A stretch of DNA of 64,000 bases from Roseibium sp. MMSF_3544 (GCF_030732845.1 NZ_JASHKA010000014.1:101929-165928), one strand, 5' to 3'; shown: positions 34,854 through 44,468, counted from the stretch's first letter. A program made the numbers and translations. The notes: generated from the sequence alone by a model not told the origin.

Positions 34854-36374
34854 ATGAGCACAGTTGATGACAACGACATCAGGCCCGAAACCGCCGAAAG
34901 GCTGAACACGCTGATCGCGTCCTTTGTCGGAACACAACAGGACTATTACCAGCGCACATTTGCCACGATGATGAAGGCGCCGGGTTACTGCTTTACCTTG
35001 AATTATGCGGCGGGCCTGCTCGGGCCGGTCTGGTTTGGGGCGCGGGGCCTCTGGTCCTGGTTCCTGGGCTTCCTGGTCCTGGAGACGTTTGCCTATATCC
35101 AGATTGGCCTGGGGCTTTTCGGTGATCTTGGCCGGTCCCTGCGTGAACGCGCGGACCAGATTGCCCAGACACTTGAGCTCCGCCGCCAACAGATTGCAGC
35201 TGCCGAACAGTCGGGCGCCTCCTCACTTGACAGTTTGAAACGCGCCGCCAGTTCGCTGGAAACGGCTTTGGCGGATGCGCAAAGTGCCGCCGCCGCAGCC
35301 GACTCCAGCGGGTTCATTTACCTGGCTTTCGGCCTTGTTCTGCTGCTCGCAATCAAGTTCCTGATTGCCTCTGTCGCGAACTGGACGCTCGAAGAGCAGT
35401 TCACACGCTGGAGGTCGGATCAGAGCGTTGCAAGCGGGTGGTCCATGCAGCGGCTGACCGTGGCGGCCGGACTGACGATAGCCGTCATTGTGTTGTCGGT
35501 GATCCGCTTCGCAAGGCCTGACGCGATTACAGCGCTCGCCACGTTTCCGACAGATCGCAATTGGCGCCTTGTCGTCGGCGATGGCGTTCAGGCGGCATTC
35601 GACTGGACCAAGACGGTAGGCCGTGGCTTCTTCGACAGCCTGACCTTCGGCATGCGCACCTTGCTTGACGGGATCGAAGTCGTCCTGGTCGGCACGCCCT
35701 GGCCGGTGGTCGCGCTGGTCATCATCATGCTGGCCTATCTTTCCGCCGGACCGCGCGTCGCGATCTTCACCGGCGCTGCACTGGCCTATCTCGGGCTATT
35801 GGATTTCTGGGAAAAGGCCATGACGACAATCGCGCTTCTGGGCGCAGCGGCGCTGATCTCGATCAGCCTCGGCATTCCGCTTGGCATCTACTGTGCGCGC
35901 AGGCCGAGGGCCTTTGCGATTATCCGTCCGATCCTCGATTTCATGCAATCCATGCCCTCATTCGTCTACCTGATCCCCGTTGTCGCCTTCATCGGGTCGG
36001 GCAAACCGGCAGGTGTCGTTGCAACGATGATCTTCGGCAGCCCGCCGGTGATCCGGTTCACGGTGCTAGGGCTTCAGCAGGTGCCGGAGACCGTCCGGGA
36101 AGCAGCGCTCGCCTTCGGTGCAACGCCTCGCTACCTGCTCTGGCGTGTGGATCTGCCGCTTGCCCGCAGGACCATCATGGCCGGCGTGAACCAGACCATT
36201 CTGCTATCGCTCGCGATGGTGGTTGTCGCGTCACTGATCGGCGCCAAGGGCCTGGGCGAGGACGTTCTGGAGGCCCTGCAATACGCTGCAGCCGGGCAGG
36301 GTATCCTGGCGGGTCTTGCGATCCTGTTCTGTGCACTCATCCTCGACCGCATCGTTGTAGGCGCGCGTACGTAG
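34854..36374 (+). CDS. Betaine ABC transporter permease with enlarged N-terminus (ProW-like)
   Basis: This is a 506-residue permease. Residues 1-90 contain two hydrophobic segments (KAPGYCFTLNYAAGLLGPVWF; WSWFLGFLVLETFAYIQIGLG). Residues 92-150 are an Ala/Gln-rich predicted coiled coil, followed by more helices, and the ProW-type BPD_transp_1 core occupies about 265-505 (ALAFGATPRYLLWRVDLPLARRTIMAGVNQTI). Usual ProW proteins are about 280-350 residues, so the N-terminal half is an addition of unknown function, perhaps an osmotic or membrane-state sensor. The ATG at 34854 follows AAGGGGCAAGTC, a good ribosome site. Confidence 0.85.
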   Translation: MSTVDDNDIRPETAERLNTLIASFVGTQQDYYQRTFATMMKAPGYCFTLNYAAGLLGPVWFGARGLWSWFLGFLVLETFAYIQIGLGLFGDLGRSLRERADQIAQTLELRRQQIAAAEQSGASSLDSLKRAASSLETALADAQSAAAAADSSGFIYLAFGLVLLLAIKFLIASVANWTLEEQFTRWRSDQSVASGWSMQRLTVAAGLTIAVIVLSVIRFARPDAITALATFPTDRNWRLVVGDGVQAAFDWTKTVGRGFFDSLTFGMRTLLDGIEVVLVGTPWPVVALVIIMLAYLSAGPRVAIFTGAALAYLGLLDFWEKAMTTIALLGAAALISISLGIPLGIYCARRPRAFAIIRPILDFMQSMPSFVYLIPVVAFIGSGKPAGVVATMIFGSPPVIRFTVLGLQQVPETVREAALAFGATPRYLLWRVDLPLARRTIMAGVNQTILLSLAMVVVASLIGAKGLGEDVLEALQYAAAGQGILAGLAILFCALILDRIVVGART

Positions 36375-36400
36375 CCGGCGGACCTGATGCGTGGATGAGG

Positions 36401-36473
36401 GCGGCCGTTTCAATCCCTCGATACGTGACGGCCGCAAAACGGCGTCTCCCTGGTCTTCCCACGGACCGGGGAG
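36401..36473. terminator. Two hairpins between convergent genes
   Basis: GCGGCCGT (36401-36408) pairs with ACGGCCGC (36428-36435). CTCCCTGGTC (36446-36455) pairs with GACCGGGGAG (36464-36473) with one G-U wobble. Neither has a clear T-run. Position between convergent stops suggests termination or mRNA 3-prime protection. Confidence 0.45.
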
Positions 36474-36509
36474 ATGTTCGCATGAAGCCAACCCCGGCTG
36501 AAAACGCGC

Positions 36510-37412
36510 TCAATCTGCCTTGATGTTGGCGGTCTCGGTTTGCGGTGGGAAAGTTCCAAGCTCGTTGACCCTGTAACCATTGGGGTAGGTCGGTCGCCGG
36601 ACGCGGGTCAAAAGATGTGGGCGCCGCCGTTTCGGCAGAAGCCTAAGCAGTCCGGCCCGGACACGCAGGGCGGCCGGAACAGTCCATTGCAGCCAGCGCG
36701 GCGCGGCAGAGAACCCCATGGCGGACAGCAATGGTTGATCCATGAGCGCGTAGGCGCCGGGACGGGCAAGCCTGAACAGGAAGCGGGGGAAATAGAACCC
36801 CAGCATCAGATCCAGCGTCTTGTTGCCGATCCGCGCATTGGATTCGGCATATTGGAAGTGCTTTTGCTCATAGTTGCGGTTGAAGGTTTCAAACGTTGCC
36901 AGATCCTCGGGAATGTTCCGGATCCCCATGCGCGCTCCGAGGTCACGATAATAATTGAAGATCGCGTTGATTTCCTTTGCCGAGAGTTGTCGCCAGCCGA
37001 ACCGCTCGATCCAGCGCATCGGCTCGAACACAAAGGTCGACAGGACGTAAAGCATGTCTTCATTCGGTATCCTGAAACGCCCGTGCATTTCATTCATCCG
37101 CTTGAGCGCTGCCGCGCCGCGCGGATGGTCTGCGCCGTGCTCGCCGATCTCAGCGAGGATGAGCTCCGTATCGTCATAGCGCTTGCGAGTGCGGTTTTCG
37201 AACTCGCCGGTTCGCACCAGCAACGACGAGACTGAGGGCACCGCATAGGTCCGGAACAGTGCGAACTCAAGCGACTTTTCAATGTCCCAGGGAAAGTCCC
37301 ACGCGGCAAGCGCCAGAACGATCATGCGAGCGTCCTTGTCCGGATCAAGCCCGCTTGTGTCGGGCCGCTTCAATTGACCAAGATCCGGGCTCTTCTGTTG
37401 CGGAGCGTTCAT
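36510..37412 (-). CDS. MpaB-family (DUF2236-like) oxygenase-related protein
   Basis: The 300-residue protein resembles the MpaB/DUF2236 family (LEFALFRTYAVPSVSSLLVRTGEF; GRFRIPNEDMLYVLSTFVFEPMRWIERFGWR), related to latex-clearing protein, which binds haem b. Candidate haem-ligand residues cannot be fixed by eye. A basic C-terminus (LPKRRRPHLLTRVRRPTYPNGYRV) follows a hydrophobic stretch and could contact the membrane. The ATG at 37412 is chosen; the longer frame adds an unlikely arginine/phenylalanine-rich leader. It appears to be a single-gene unit. Confidence 0.65.
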   Translation of the reverse strand: MNAPQQKSPDLGQLKRPDTSGLDPDKDARMIVLALAAWDFPWDIEKSLEFALFRTYAVPSVSSLLVRTGEFENRTRKRYDDTELILAEIGEHGADHPRGAAALKRMNEMHGRFRIPNEDMLYVLSTFVFEPMRWIERFGWRQLSAKEINAIFNYYRDLGARMGIRNIPEDLATFETFNRNYEQKHFQYAESNARIGNKTLDLMLGFYFPRFLFRLARPGAYALMDQPLLSAMGFSAAPRWLQWTVPAALRVRAGLLRLLPKRRRPHLLTRVRRPTYPNGYRVNELGTFPPQTETANIKAD

Positions 37413-37490
37413 TTCCGACTTTCCGATTTGGTCACGAGACCTGAAACTCAAACAGACAGGGAAATATAGCCTGAAACGGAAAAACAGAAA

Positions 37491-37523
37491 CGCCCGCACC
37501 AGGGGAAGGACCTTGTGCGGGCG
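37491..37523 (-). terminator. Intrinsic terminator of the RTX peroxidase gene
   Basis: CGCCCGCAC (37491-37499) pairs with GTGCGGGCG (37515-37523). On the minus strand the stem is followed by TTTCTGTTTTT, which fits a terminator for the gene ending at 37544. Confidence 0.75.
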
Positions 37524-37543
37524 GTCTCAAACAAGGGCTCGGA

Positions 37544-39586
37544 TCAGACGAGGTGGAAATCGTCCTGTCTGAGGCTGTTCAGATCGACACCGGTGAGGGT
37601 GACCGATCCGGCATCCCCAAAATCAATGAAGACATCGGACCCGATCTGTTCGGCGGTTGAAAGAAGCGCGTCCGGGTTTTCGAAAAGGTCGGTCTCGAAT
37701 TCGAGCCTGTCACCCTTGCGCTTGCTGGTGTCGAAATCAGTAATCGTATCGTCGCCGAAAACGCCGCTGAAGCTGAATTTGTCACTGCCGCTGCCACCGG
37801 TCAGCGTGTCATTGCCGGCATCGCCGTAGAGACTGTCCTTGCCGCTTCCGCCTGTAAGGGTGTCGTCCCCGTCACCGCCTTCGAGCTGATCGTTTCCTCT
37901 GCCTCCGGACAGGGTGTCGTTACCGGCAAGCCCGAGTAACAGATCGCGGCCATCCGAACCGTTGAGAACATTGTCGTCTTCGTCTCCGGCAATGCGGTCA
38001 TACGAGACCAGCGCATTGTCCTGGATGGACCCGATATCTGTATTGGCCTCAATCACATCGGCGAGTGTTGTGTCCCAAAGGTCCCTGATTTCGTCCTTCG
38101 GTAGACCAAGGGCCTGGCTCCAATAGGGATCGCCGTCGCGAAGTCGCAGGAACTGATCGATGATGATCGTAGCGAACAATTCACCGATGACACCGTTGCC
38201 ATGCGGATCCTCGGCAAGACCACCGATCCAGGCGTCGACAAGGTCGACATCGCCGTAAATGTCCGCCAGTTGCGCTGCAAGACCGGAATCTGAGGTTATG
38301 TCGGAAAAGTCCTCTGCCCTTGCCAGCCCCATTGCCTCTCTCAGATCGTTGTAGCTGGCAACGCCCAGGTCGCGGCCACGCTGAATATTGAGGGACGCAA
38401 GATCCAGTCCTCCCGAACCGGGAGGCCCGAACAGGAAGGAGCGCACGTCTTCGACAACGTGGGTATCGATTTCCTGCGCCGTTCCATCGGCAAGGCCGCG
38501 CAGGATCGGATCGATGCCGCCGTTTTCCGCTATTTCTCCAGGCGAAAAGAATGCGTCGGCGAGCGCCAGGTTTCCTGCCGCAATCACGGCGCCGTCTTCG
38601 TTGAGCCGTTGGATCTGCGAGGACAGCATGGTGTGACCGAAGCGGAATGCGGCCGTCGAGAATTCGACCGCAATCCCGGGATTGACCTCCGGATCGTAGC
38701 CTTCGTATTTCGAGATCGCGTCCTTGCCCACCAAAAGGGGCAGAAATTCATTGAATGTGATTGCCTGAATTTCAGCCTCGACCCGCTGGCGCGCAGCCGT
38801 GAACAGCTCTTCGTCCGTTAGCTCCGGGTGTTCAACGGCAAGCTCATCAATGAGCCGATTGTGTTCACGCGCGAACAGCGTATGCAGGGAGGTCAGGGCA
38901 ACATTTTCGCCCGCGCGAACGTCTCCGGCCAAAACGCCGCCATCTCCTGTCTCGATGACAAGACCGTTCTCATCGAGCAACAATTTGCCGCCGTCTGTGC
39001 GCAGGGAGGCGGCGGTTTCCGCGTCGGATCCGTAAACCATGGACGCATCGAGAAACGAGGTGATTTCGTTTTCATAGGCGCGCACGTCTGTGCCGCCGCT
39101 GCCGTCGACCGGATCAACGCGAAAAAAGGGGATGACCGCTTCACCCGTACCGTCGGGATCGAAAAACGGATCACCTTCGGGAACAGCGATTTCGTAATAC
39201 TCGGTGTGCCCCGCCTCGGTAAGATCGAGATCATGGTCGATGAATTGGCCCCAGGCCCAGAACAGATCGCTCAGCCCGAAGGAATTGGGTTCAACGTCTG
39301 TCTGTTGAACAACCGCGTTGCTGATCGCGCGGGCACCTGGAAGATCCTCGACCATGGCCCCGATGTCATCGTCGTATCTGGCTTCTGCCAGCCGCAGGAG
39401 CGTCTGGCCGGCGGAGCTCCAGTCGACGTTTTCCGGGTTCGACCCGATGCCATCAACTGGCCGTGCCGGGCCGAAAACAGTATCGGACCCGCCTTTGGAT
39501 CTCGATGCACCATTGATCGCTGCAATGTTTTCCTGAAGCGCATCCTTCTGCCGCTGGAGGGCGTTATCGCTGCCTACGGGTTCCAT
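37544..39586 (-). CDS. Animal-type haem peroxidase with RTX calcium-binding repeats
   Basis: This is a 680-residue secreted-type protein. The peroxidase domain has the distal QFIDHDLDL (H118, flanked by D117 and D119, one of which may form an ester to haem), the catalytic R240 in ARE HNR, and the proximal H318 in FRFGHTM. Residues about 545-620 hold GGxGxDxLx nonapeptide repeats (for example [15 protein letters not shown]), and a C-terminal Leu/Val/Asp-rich tail follows, typical of type I secretion substrates. No ABC/HlyD/TolC genes lie nearby. Comparable enzymes in Roseobacters oxidise halides or Mn(II). The ATG at 39586 has GGGAGA six bases upstream. Confidence 0.9.
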   Translation of the reverse strand: MEPVGSDNALQRQKDALQENIAAINGASRSKGGSDTVFGPARPVDGIGSNPENVDWSSAGQTLLRLAEARYDDDIGAMVEDLPGARAISNAVVQQTDVEPNSFGLSDLFWAWGQFIDHDLDLTEAGHTEYYEIAVPEGDPFFDPDGTGEAVIPFFRVDPVDGSGGTDVRAYENEITSFLDASMVYGSDAETAASLRTDGGKLLLDENGLVIETGDGGVLAGDVRAGENVALTSLHTLFAREHNRLIDELAVEHPELTDEELFTAARQRVEAEIQAITFNEFLPLLVGKDAISKYEGYDPEVNPGIAVEFSTAAFRFGHTMLSSQIQRLNEDGAVIAAGNLALADAFFSPGEIAENGGIDPILRGLADGTAQEIDTHVVEDVRSFLFGPPGSGGLDLASLNIQRGRDLGVASYNDLREAMGLARAEDFSDITSDSGLAAQLADIYGDVDLVDAWIGGLAEDPHGNGVIGELFATIIIDQFLRLRDGDPYWSQALGLPKDEIRDLWDTTLADVIEANTDIGSIQDNALVSYDRIAGDEDDNVLNGSDGRDLLLGLAGNDTLSGGRGNDQLEGGDGDDTLTGGSGKDSLYGDAGNDTLTGGSGSDKFSFSGVFGDDTITDFDTSKRKGDRLEFETDLFENPDALLSTAEQIGSDVFIDFGDAGSVTLTGVDLNSLRQDDFHLV

Positions 39587-39710
39587 CAAACTCTCCCTTG
39601 ACTGACCAGGTTTGTCCAAGGACCGGCCGAAGCAGTCGGCCAGCACAAAGTGACGGGTCGAGCTTGGGTCAAGCAGCTGAAACGAAGCTGAAGCAGAAAC
39701 TCAGTTTGGC

Positions 39711-41075
39711 TTAAGCTTCGCTTGTGAGTTGAAATTCGGAGGTGTGTTTGCGCGGTCGGTTTCGACCCGACGGCAGGTCTACCGTCAGTGAGAGGCCGCC
39801 AAGCCGGGAGCGTGACATGCGAATCTTGCCGCCGTAGCGTTCGACAATGTCGGCGACAATCGTCAATCCGAGACCCGTCCCGGATTTTGTCTCATCAAGA
39901 CGCTGGCCTTGCCGGAGTATGCGAACGAATTCCGCTTCGTCGACACCGGGGCCATCGTCTTCCACTTTTATGGAGCAAAGGTCTTCACTGACACTCAGGA
40001 TAAGGCGGACCGAACGCCGCGCCCATTTGGCCGCGTTATCAAGTATGTTTCCAAGAATTTCGGTGATGTCAGATCGCTCTGCGTAAACGCATGCGGAAGG
40101 GTCTGAAAGGATTTCCAAAGACGTTTCGGGATAGAGCCGGCGAATGGCCCGTACGACTTCGTTCGCCACGGGCAAAACATCGATTGAGACTGGCTCGGGA
40201 CAATCGTCCGGAAGGGCGGCAACAAGGCCGAGATGGCGTTCGGCAGCCGCCGAGATATTGTTGATTGCATCGACGGAAAGTTCGGTATCGAGTACTTCGC
40301 CCCGGCGCGCCTTCGTGAGTTCGTTTGAAAGGATGGCGGCCGGTGTTTTCAAGGCATGGGCAAGATTGGCAGCCTGCAGCCTGCCCCGCTCGCGCAACCG
40401 CTCATTGCGTTCCAGCATACGGTTCAGATCCTCCACCAAAGGCGTGATTTCCGCGGGATAGGAGCCTTCAATTGCCCCTGAATGGATCTGACGATTGAGC
40501 ACCGCTGCGTGAAGCCGGCGGAGCGGAGACAGCGTGAAGCGCAAAAGCAATATGGCCGATACCAGCAGGATCGCACCAAGAGCGAGTGCTGACAGCATCA
40601 GCGTGCGCCGGAACGCGGTCACTTCCTTTTCCAGAGAGGCCTTATCGCGTCCCACCGCAAGCGTCCACTTTGTGCCGCTCGGCATTGTCAGCATTCTGGC
40701 CCGAATTCTGACCGTCCGTGCTCCGGGGCCGCTGACTTCGTGGAGATATCCCTCAGACAGGGTCTTCGGAACTTGCAATTCCACGTCCCACAAGGAACGT
40801 GAGCGGAACAGCCGGCCGTCGTCGGCCTGCGCCTGCCAATACGTACCCGAATAAACACGGCGAAAATCGGGGTTTTTCATCCGCTCCGCCGGATCGACTT
40901 CGGCCTCTGCGATCATCGCGGTCAGAAATTCCAGATCTGATTCCAGCCGCGCATCGAACAGCCGCGAAATCGACTCCTGAAAGACGCCGTGCAGGAGAAT
41001 GCCGCCCGCGCCCAACGCACAGGCAATCCAGATCATGCCCGCTGCGATGGCTCGTGACGTCAGCGATCCGGACAT
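39711..41075 (-). CDS. Sensor histidine kinase (PhoQ-like)
   Basis: The 454-residue kinase has TM1 at about 10-30, a periplasmic sensor with an acidic start (AEAEVDPAERMKNPDFRRVYSGTYWQ), TM2 at about 158-180 and a HAMP-like linker. The H-box is LAHALKTPAAIL, and the catalytic ATP-binding domain has ILGNILDNAAKW, VEDDGPGV and GTGLGL. It forms a two-component pair with the overlapping response regulator gene (16-base overlap). The acidic sensor could detect divalent cations or cationic compounds as in PhoQ; this is inference. Confidence 0.88.
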   Translation of the reverse strand: MSGSLTSRAIAAGMIWIACALGAGGILLHGVFQESISRLFDARLESDLEFLTAMIAEAEVDPAERMKNPDFRRVYSGTYWQAQADDGRLFRSRSLWDVELQVPKTLSEGYLHEVSGPGARTVRIRARMLTMPSGTKWTLAVGRDKASLEKEVTAFRRTLMLSALALGAILLVSAILLLRFTLSPLRRLHAAVLNRQIHSGAIEGSYPAEITPLVEDLNRMLERNERLRERGRLQAANLAHALKTPAAILSNELTKARRGEVLDTELSVDAINNISAAAERHLGLVAALPDDCPEPVSIDVLPVANEVVRAIRRLYPETSLEILSDPSACVYAERSDITEILGNILDNAAKWARRSVRLILSVSEDLCSIKVEDDGPGVDEAEFVRILRQGQRLDETKSGTGLGLTIVADIVERYGGKIRMSRSRLGGLSLTVDLPSGRNRPRKHTSEFQLTSEA

Positions 41076-41734
41076 GTCTGCGGCCGAAGTGTATATCCCC
41101 GGCCGCGGACCGTCTGGATGAAGACGCGCCCTATTTTTTGCCGGAGCTGTGCGACATAGACCTCGACCGTATTGGAATCGCGTTCCTCGAAGTATCCGTA
41201 GATTTTTTCAGACAGCTCCGATTTGCTGTGCACTTTGTCCGGCCTCAGCATCATCGCCTGAAGAAGCTTTAGTTCGTTGCCGGTCAGCGTGATGGCTTGT
41301 TCGCCGCGATAAACACGGCCTGTTTCCGTGTTGAGGGAAACGTCTCCGTGTTCGATGCGCGGTGCGGCGACACCCGCCGAGCGTCTTATCAGCGCTTGCA
41401 GTCTCGCAACCAGTTCTTCCATGCGGAAAGGTTTGACCAGATAATCGTCGCCGCCCGCATTCAGTCCCGCGACACGGTCCTGCCAGCGGCTGCGGGCGGT
41501 GAGAATGATGACAGGGGTGCGAATGTCGCCGTCGCGCCACGCCTGCAGCACCGACGTGCCGTCCTTGGCCGGCAGATTGAGATCAAGGATGATGGCGTCA
41601 TAGCGTTCTGTTTCTCCCAGAAATTGCCCGTCTTCCCCATTATCCGCGAGATCTACCGTGAATCCTTTCTGAACCAGTTCGCAGTGTATTTGAGTTTGGA
41701 GAGCACGTTCGTCTTCAACGACCAACAGCTTCAT
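41060..41734 (-). CDS. OmpR/PhoP-family response regulator
   Basis: The 224-residue protein has a receiver domain (phosphoacceptor D51 in AIILDLNLPAKDG; VKPF near 100) and a winged-helix output domain (about 130-220, ERDSNTVEVYVAQLRQKIGRVFIQTVRGRGYTL). It is encoded between the PepSY-like gene (ATGA overlap) and the kinase gene (16-base overlap), a compact three-gene operon. The probable target includes the operon itself. Confidence 0.9.
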   Translation of the reverse strand: MKLLVVEDERALQTQIHCELVQKGFTVDLADNGEDGQFLGETERYDAIILDLNLPAKDGTSVLQAWRDGDIRTPVIILTARSRWQDRVAGLNAGGDDYLVKPFRMEELVARLQALIRRSAGVAAPRIEHGDVSLNTETGRVYRGEQAITLTGNELKLLQAMMLRPDKVHSKSELSEKIYGYFEERDSNTVEVYVAQLRQKIGRVFIQTVRGRGYTLRPQTCPDR

Positions 41735-42234
41735 TTCTTTGACCCACCTTTGCCGCCGCCGCCGCCCTTTCCGCCACCGTTCTTGCCATCACGGTTGCCG
41801 CGGCCGTCGTTACCCCTTTCCGAATTGCCACTTTCTGAGTTTCGGTCCGCATCCAATCCCTTGTTCGATTTTGATTCAGCATTGGGGCGGGATTTTGCCG
41901 GTGGGCGCTCACGGCCGTTTCTTTCAGAAGAAGAGTGTCGGTCGACGATGGAAATCACGTCCGCCTCGACCGCGTCGACGGTGACTTCAACAACTTCACC
42001 ACTGCCGAGGGTGCGCAGGTAAACCTTCACATGAACATCCGACCGGCGTCTTTGCACGCGTGCGTCCACGAGAATGGTCTGGCCCCGAACAGCCGAACGC
42101 GCGGCGGCAAGGATCTCACTGAAGGCGGCGATGCTGCCGTCTTGCCGCGCGTCGAGCACGCTTTCATGGTCGGATGCCAGCGCGCTGCTCAGCGGCACGG
42201 TCGCCAGGAATGCGAAGACGATTTTCGAGACCAA
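41731..42234 (-). CDS. Secreted PepSY-like protein with disordered Gly/Lys tail
   Basis: The 167-residue protein begins with a signal peptide (MVSKIVFAFLATVPLSSALAS) and a PepSY-like segment (about 25-95; LAAARSAVRGQTILVDARVQ ... VYLRTLGSGEVVEVTVDAVEADVISI). A low-complexity tail rich in Arg, Ser, Asn, Gly and Lys follows (GNDGRGNRDGKNGGG...). PepSY proteins often precede a response regulator/kinase pair and modulate periplasmic signals. Its TTG start at 42234 is tentative because no strong ribosome site is visible. Confidence 0.65.
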   Translation of the reverse strand: MVSKIVFAFLATVPLSSALASDHESVLDARQDGSIAAFSEILAAARSAVRGQTILVDARVQRRRSDVHVKVYLRTLGSGEVVEVTVDAVEADVISIVDRHSSSERNGRERPPAKSRPNAESKSNKGLDADRNSESGNSERGNDGRGNRDGKNGGGKGGGGGKGGSKK

Positions 42235-42376
42235 GATATTTGCCCGGATAAAGACAGATCAAAATCGATATTCATCTACCCACCAGAGCACGAAAATGCG
42301 CCACAAGTGCGATGAACAGGCGAGGATGATCAGCGCCTATGCGACAGCCCCGCCTCGCCCCGGCATTGCAACGCTA

Positions 42377-42667
42377 CTATTGTTTCAATTCAACTTCGAC
42401 GAATGACATCTCAAAACCGCCGGCATTGATGACGTTGTGTTCGACGCCTTCGGTTCTGCGGTATGCCTCACCGGCTTCAAACGACACAGTTCTTGTTCCG
42501 CCGCCGGGTTCTTCAAGCAGCATGGAGCATCTTGTCAAAGTCGTAATGACATAATCGAACGCGTGGCGATGCCAGCCTGTTTCAGCCTCTGGCGCGAAGT
42601 CGAACCGCGTGACCCTCACACGTTCATCATCCACCAAAACGGTTGCCACAGCGGTTGGTCTGTTCAT
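42377..42667 (-). CDS. Small cupin-domain protein
   Basis: This 96-residue single-domain cupin contains the first cupin motif in modified form (GWHRHAFDYVI) and the second (GEAYRRTEGVEHNVIN), with H33, H35 and H82 as probable metal ligands. It lies 36 bases after the DUF1638 gene on the same strand and is probably co-transcribed. The enzymatic role is unknown. Confidence 0.75.
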   Translation of the reverse strand: MNRPTAVATVLVDDERVRVTRFDFAPEAETGWHRHAFDYVITTLTRCSMLLEEPGGGTRTVSFEAGEAYRRTEGVEHNVINAGGFEMSFVEVELKQ

Positions 42668-42703
42668 GCCGGTCTTCTTCCAATCAGCGTGTTGAAACAG
42701 ATT

Positions 42704-43372
42704 TCAGGCGCGCTGGATAGCCGTCTCAAGTTCGCCATAGCCGACGAAACGGCGCTCGTATTCCAATCCGAGCCGGGCCGCGATCTCCTGCGCCTTACGT
42801 TCCAGTGACGGGTCATCGGTTTGCGGCATAAAGACAACTTTTTCGTAATTTCCGAAGACGAAATCGACCATGTTTTTGTTTCGGTCGAGACCGAATGCCT
42901 GCCAGACGAATTTGTCGAAGCTCCGGCAGAAAAAGTCCGTCAGATAAAACGTAGTGATCTCTTCTTCGCCATATTCGGCGAAGGCCTCATTGCCCCAGAA
43001 AAAGGAGAAGCAGTGCGGTCCGGATATGCGTTCAATTCCACCCTCCTCTTCGAGGACCCGATCAAGTGCTCCAGCGGTGCCGCAATCTCCATACAAGACA
43101 AAGATCTTTTCGTATTTGTCCTTGTTGGCGCGAATTTGATCGCGGACGGCATCAGGTATTTTCCCGGGCGTATGGTGCAAGCTGGCGGGCAGGCACTGCA
43201 CGTCGAGGTGTTTCAGTCCGTTCCTCTCGATGAGCCAGACAATCTCCCGTCCGAGTGCTCCGCAAGCCAAAAGAAGGGTGCTTCCCACGCCCTTCTTGAA
43301 CTTGAGAACATCTCCCGGGTTTTGCAGCAGATCCTCATCGCGCAATGCGTCGCTTGTCAGTGACCCTCGCAC
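42704..43372 (-). CDS. DUF1638 domain protein
   Basis: The 222-residue protein matches DUF1638 in content: LLLACGALGREIVWLIERNGL, VQCLPASLHHTPGKIPDAV, FVLYGDCGTAGALDRVL and a GPHCFSFFWG block with conserved Cys and His. DUF1638 genes often sit near corrinoid-dependent methyltransferases, so a link to the MttB-like gene 24 kb away is conceivable; no direct evidence exists here. The GTG at 43372 has GGAGG eight bases upstream; a TTG six bases earlier is possible. Confidence 0.75.
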   Translation of the reverse strand: MRGSLTSDALRDEDLLQNPGDVLKFKKGVGSTLLLACGALGREIVWLIERNGLKHLDVQCLPASLHHTPGKIPDAVRDQIRANKDKYEKIFVLYGDCGTAGALDRVLEEEGGIERISGPHCFSFFWGNEAFAEYGEEEITTFYLTDFFCRSFDKFVWQAFGLDRNKNMVDFVFGNYEKVVFMPQTDDPSLERKAQEIAARLGLEYERRFVGYGELETAIQRA

Positions 43373-43460
43373 CAGCAACTTCCTCCCAGCGGGTATACAG
43401 TCTCATGTTTGCACGAGCTCATGCCGCCGCAAATGACAATATACCCGTATTTTCCGCCAA

Positions 43461-44468
43461 CTAGGCCTGACCCTGAAACTGCCGTCGGTAGTCATGAGGG
43501 GGCACGCCCAGCGCGCGAATGAATGATTTGCGCATGCGTTCATCGCTCCGGAAACCGCAGGTTTCGGCAATGCGTGTGATGGTCAGGTCTGTTTCTTCAA
43601 GATATCTGCGGGCAGCTTCAACACGCATCAACTCGACAGCTTTTGCCGGTGTGGAGCCTGTCGACAGCTGATATTGTCTGGCAAAGTTTCTGGGGCTCAT
43701 TCCGACGCGGTCCGACAGCACTTCGACGCGCAAATCCTCCTGCAGATTTTGTTGCAGCCACGCGTGCAATTCATCGAAGCGGCTCGATTGGTCCGACACC
43801 TGGCTATGGAGCGTGGTGCTGAACTGATCCTGACCGCCCGGCCTGACTGCGAAGACGACGAGGTCACGTGCAAGGGCCAGCGATGCCTCCCGTCCGAGAT
43901 CCTCCTGAACGAGCGCAAGTGCAAGGTCAATTCCGGCGGTCACTCCGGCCGACGTCCAGATGTGTCCGTCCCGGATGAATATTGGATTGGTATCGACACG
44001 AGCCTCAGGGTTGTCGCGCGCCAAATCACAGCAATACCGCCAATGCGTCACCGCTCTGCGGCCATCGAGAAGCCCCGCCGCACCTAACAGGAACGCGCCG
44101 GTGCAAATCGAAGCGATACGGTTTGACCGGCCGGCCAGCTCTTTCAGGGTGTTCAGAACGATCGAGCTCCGTGACGCAGCTTGCGCGCCCTTGCCACCGA
44201 CCACGATGAGTGTGTCGATCGCTTCGCGCCAGTCGGCGGCGGACTGCGAACGCAGGCTGAGAGGCGTATCCGTTATAACCTCAGCCCCGTCGACGGACAC
44301 CAGCGCTGTTCGGTAAGCAGGCTCTTGTACAGAATGGTCTATTGCATCGTTGAAAACCTGCAAGGGCCCGGCGAGATCCAGAAGTTTGATGCCTGGGTAG
44401 ACGAGAAATACAACGGTGTGCACTTTGGCAGAAATATTGGGCATGATGTCATTTATGCCAAATTGCAT
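43461..44468 (-). CDS. GlxA family transcriptional regulator
   Basis: This 335-residue protein has a DJ-1/PfpI domain with the nucleophile-elbow Cys (ASICTGAFLLGAAGLLDG) followed by an AraC helix-turn-helix domain (MSPRNFARQYQLSTGSTPAKAVELMRVE; IAETCGFRSDERMRKSFIRALGVPPHDYRR). Unlike the regulator at 6014-7045, the Cys is retained. It is divergent from the GST-like gene across only 50 bases, so it probably controls that gene. Its start (44468 or 44444) lacks a clear ribosome site. Confidence 0.82.
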   Translation of the reverse strand: MQFGINDIMPNISAKVHTVVFLVYPGIKLLDLAGPLQVFNDAIDHSVQEPAYRTALVSVDGAEVITDTPLSLRSQSAADWREAIDTLIVVGGKGAQAASRSSIVLNTLKELAGRSNRIASICTGAFLLGAAGLLDGRRAVTHWRYCCDLARDNPEARVDTNPIFIRDGHIWTSAGVTAGIDLALALVQEDLGREASLALARDLVVFAVRPGGQDQFSTTLHSQVSDQSSRFDELHAWLQQNLQEDLRVEVLSDRVGMSPRNFARQYQLSTGSTPAKAVELMRVEAARRYLEETDLTITRIAETCGFRSDERMRKSFIRALGVPPHDYRRQFQGQA

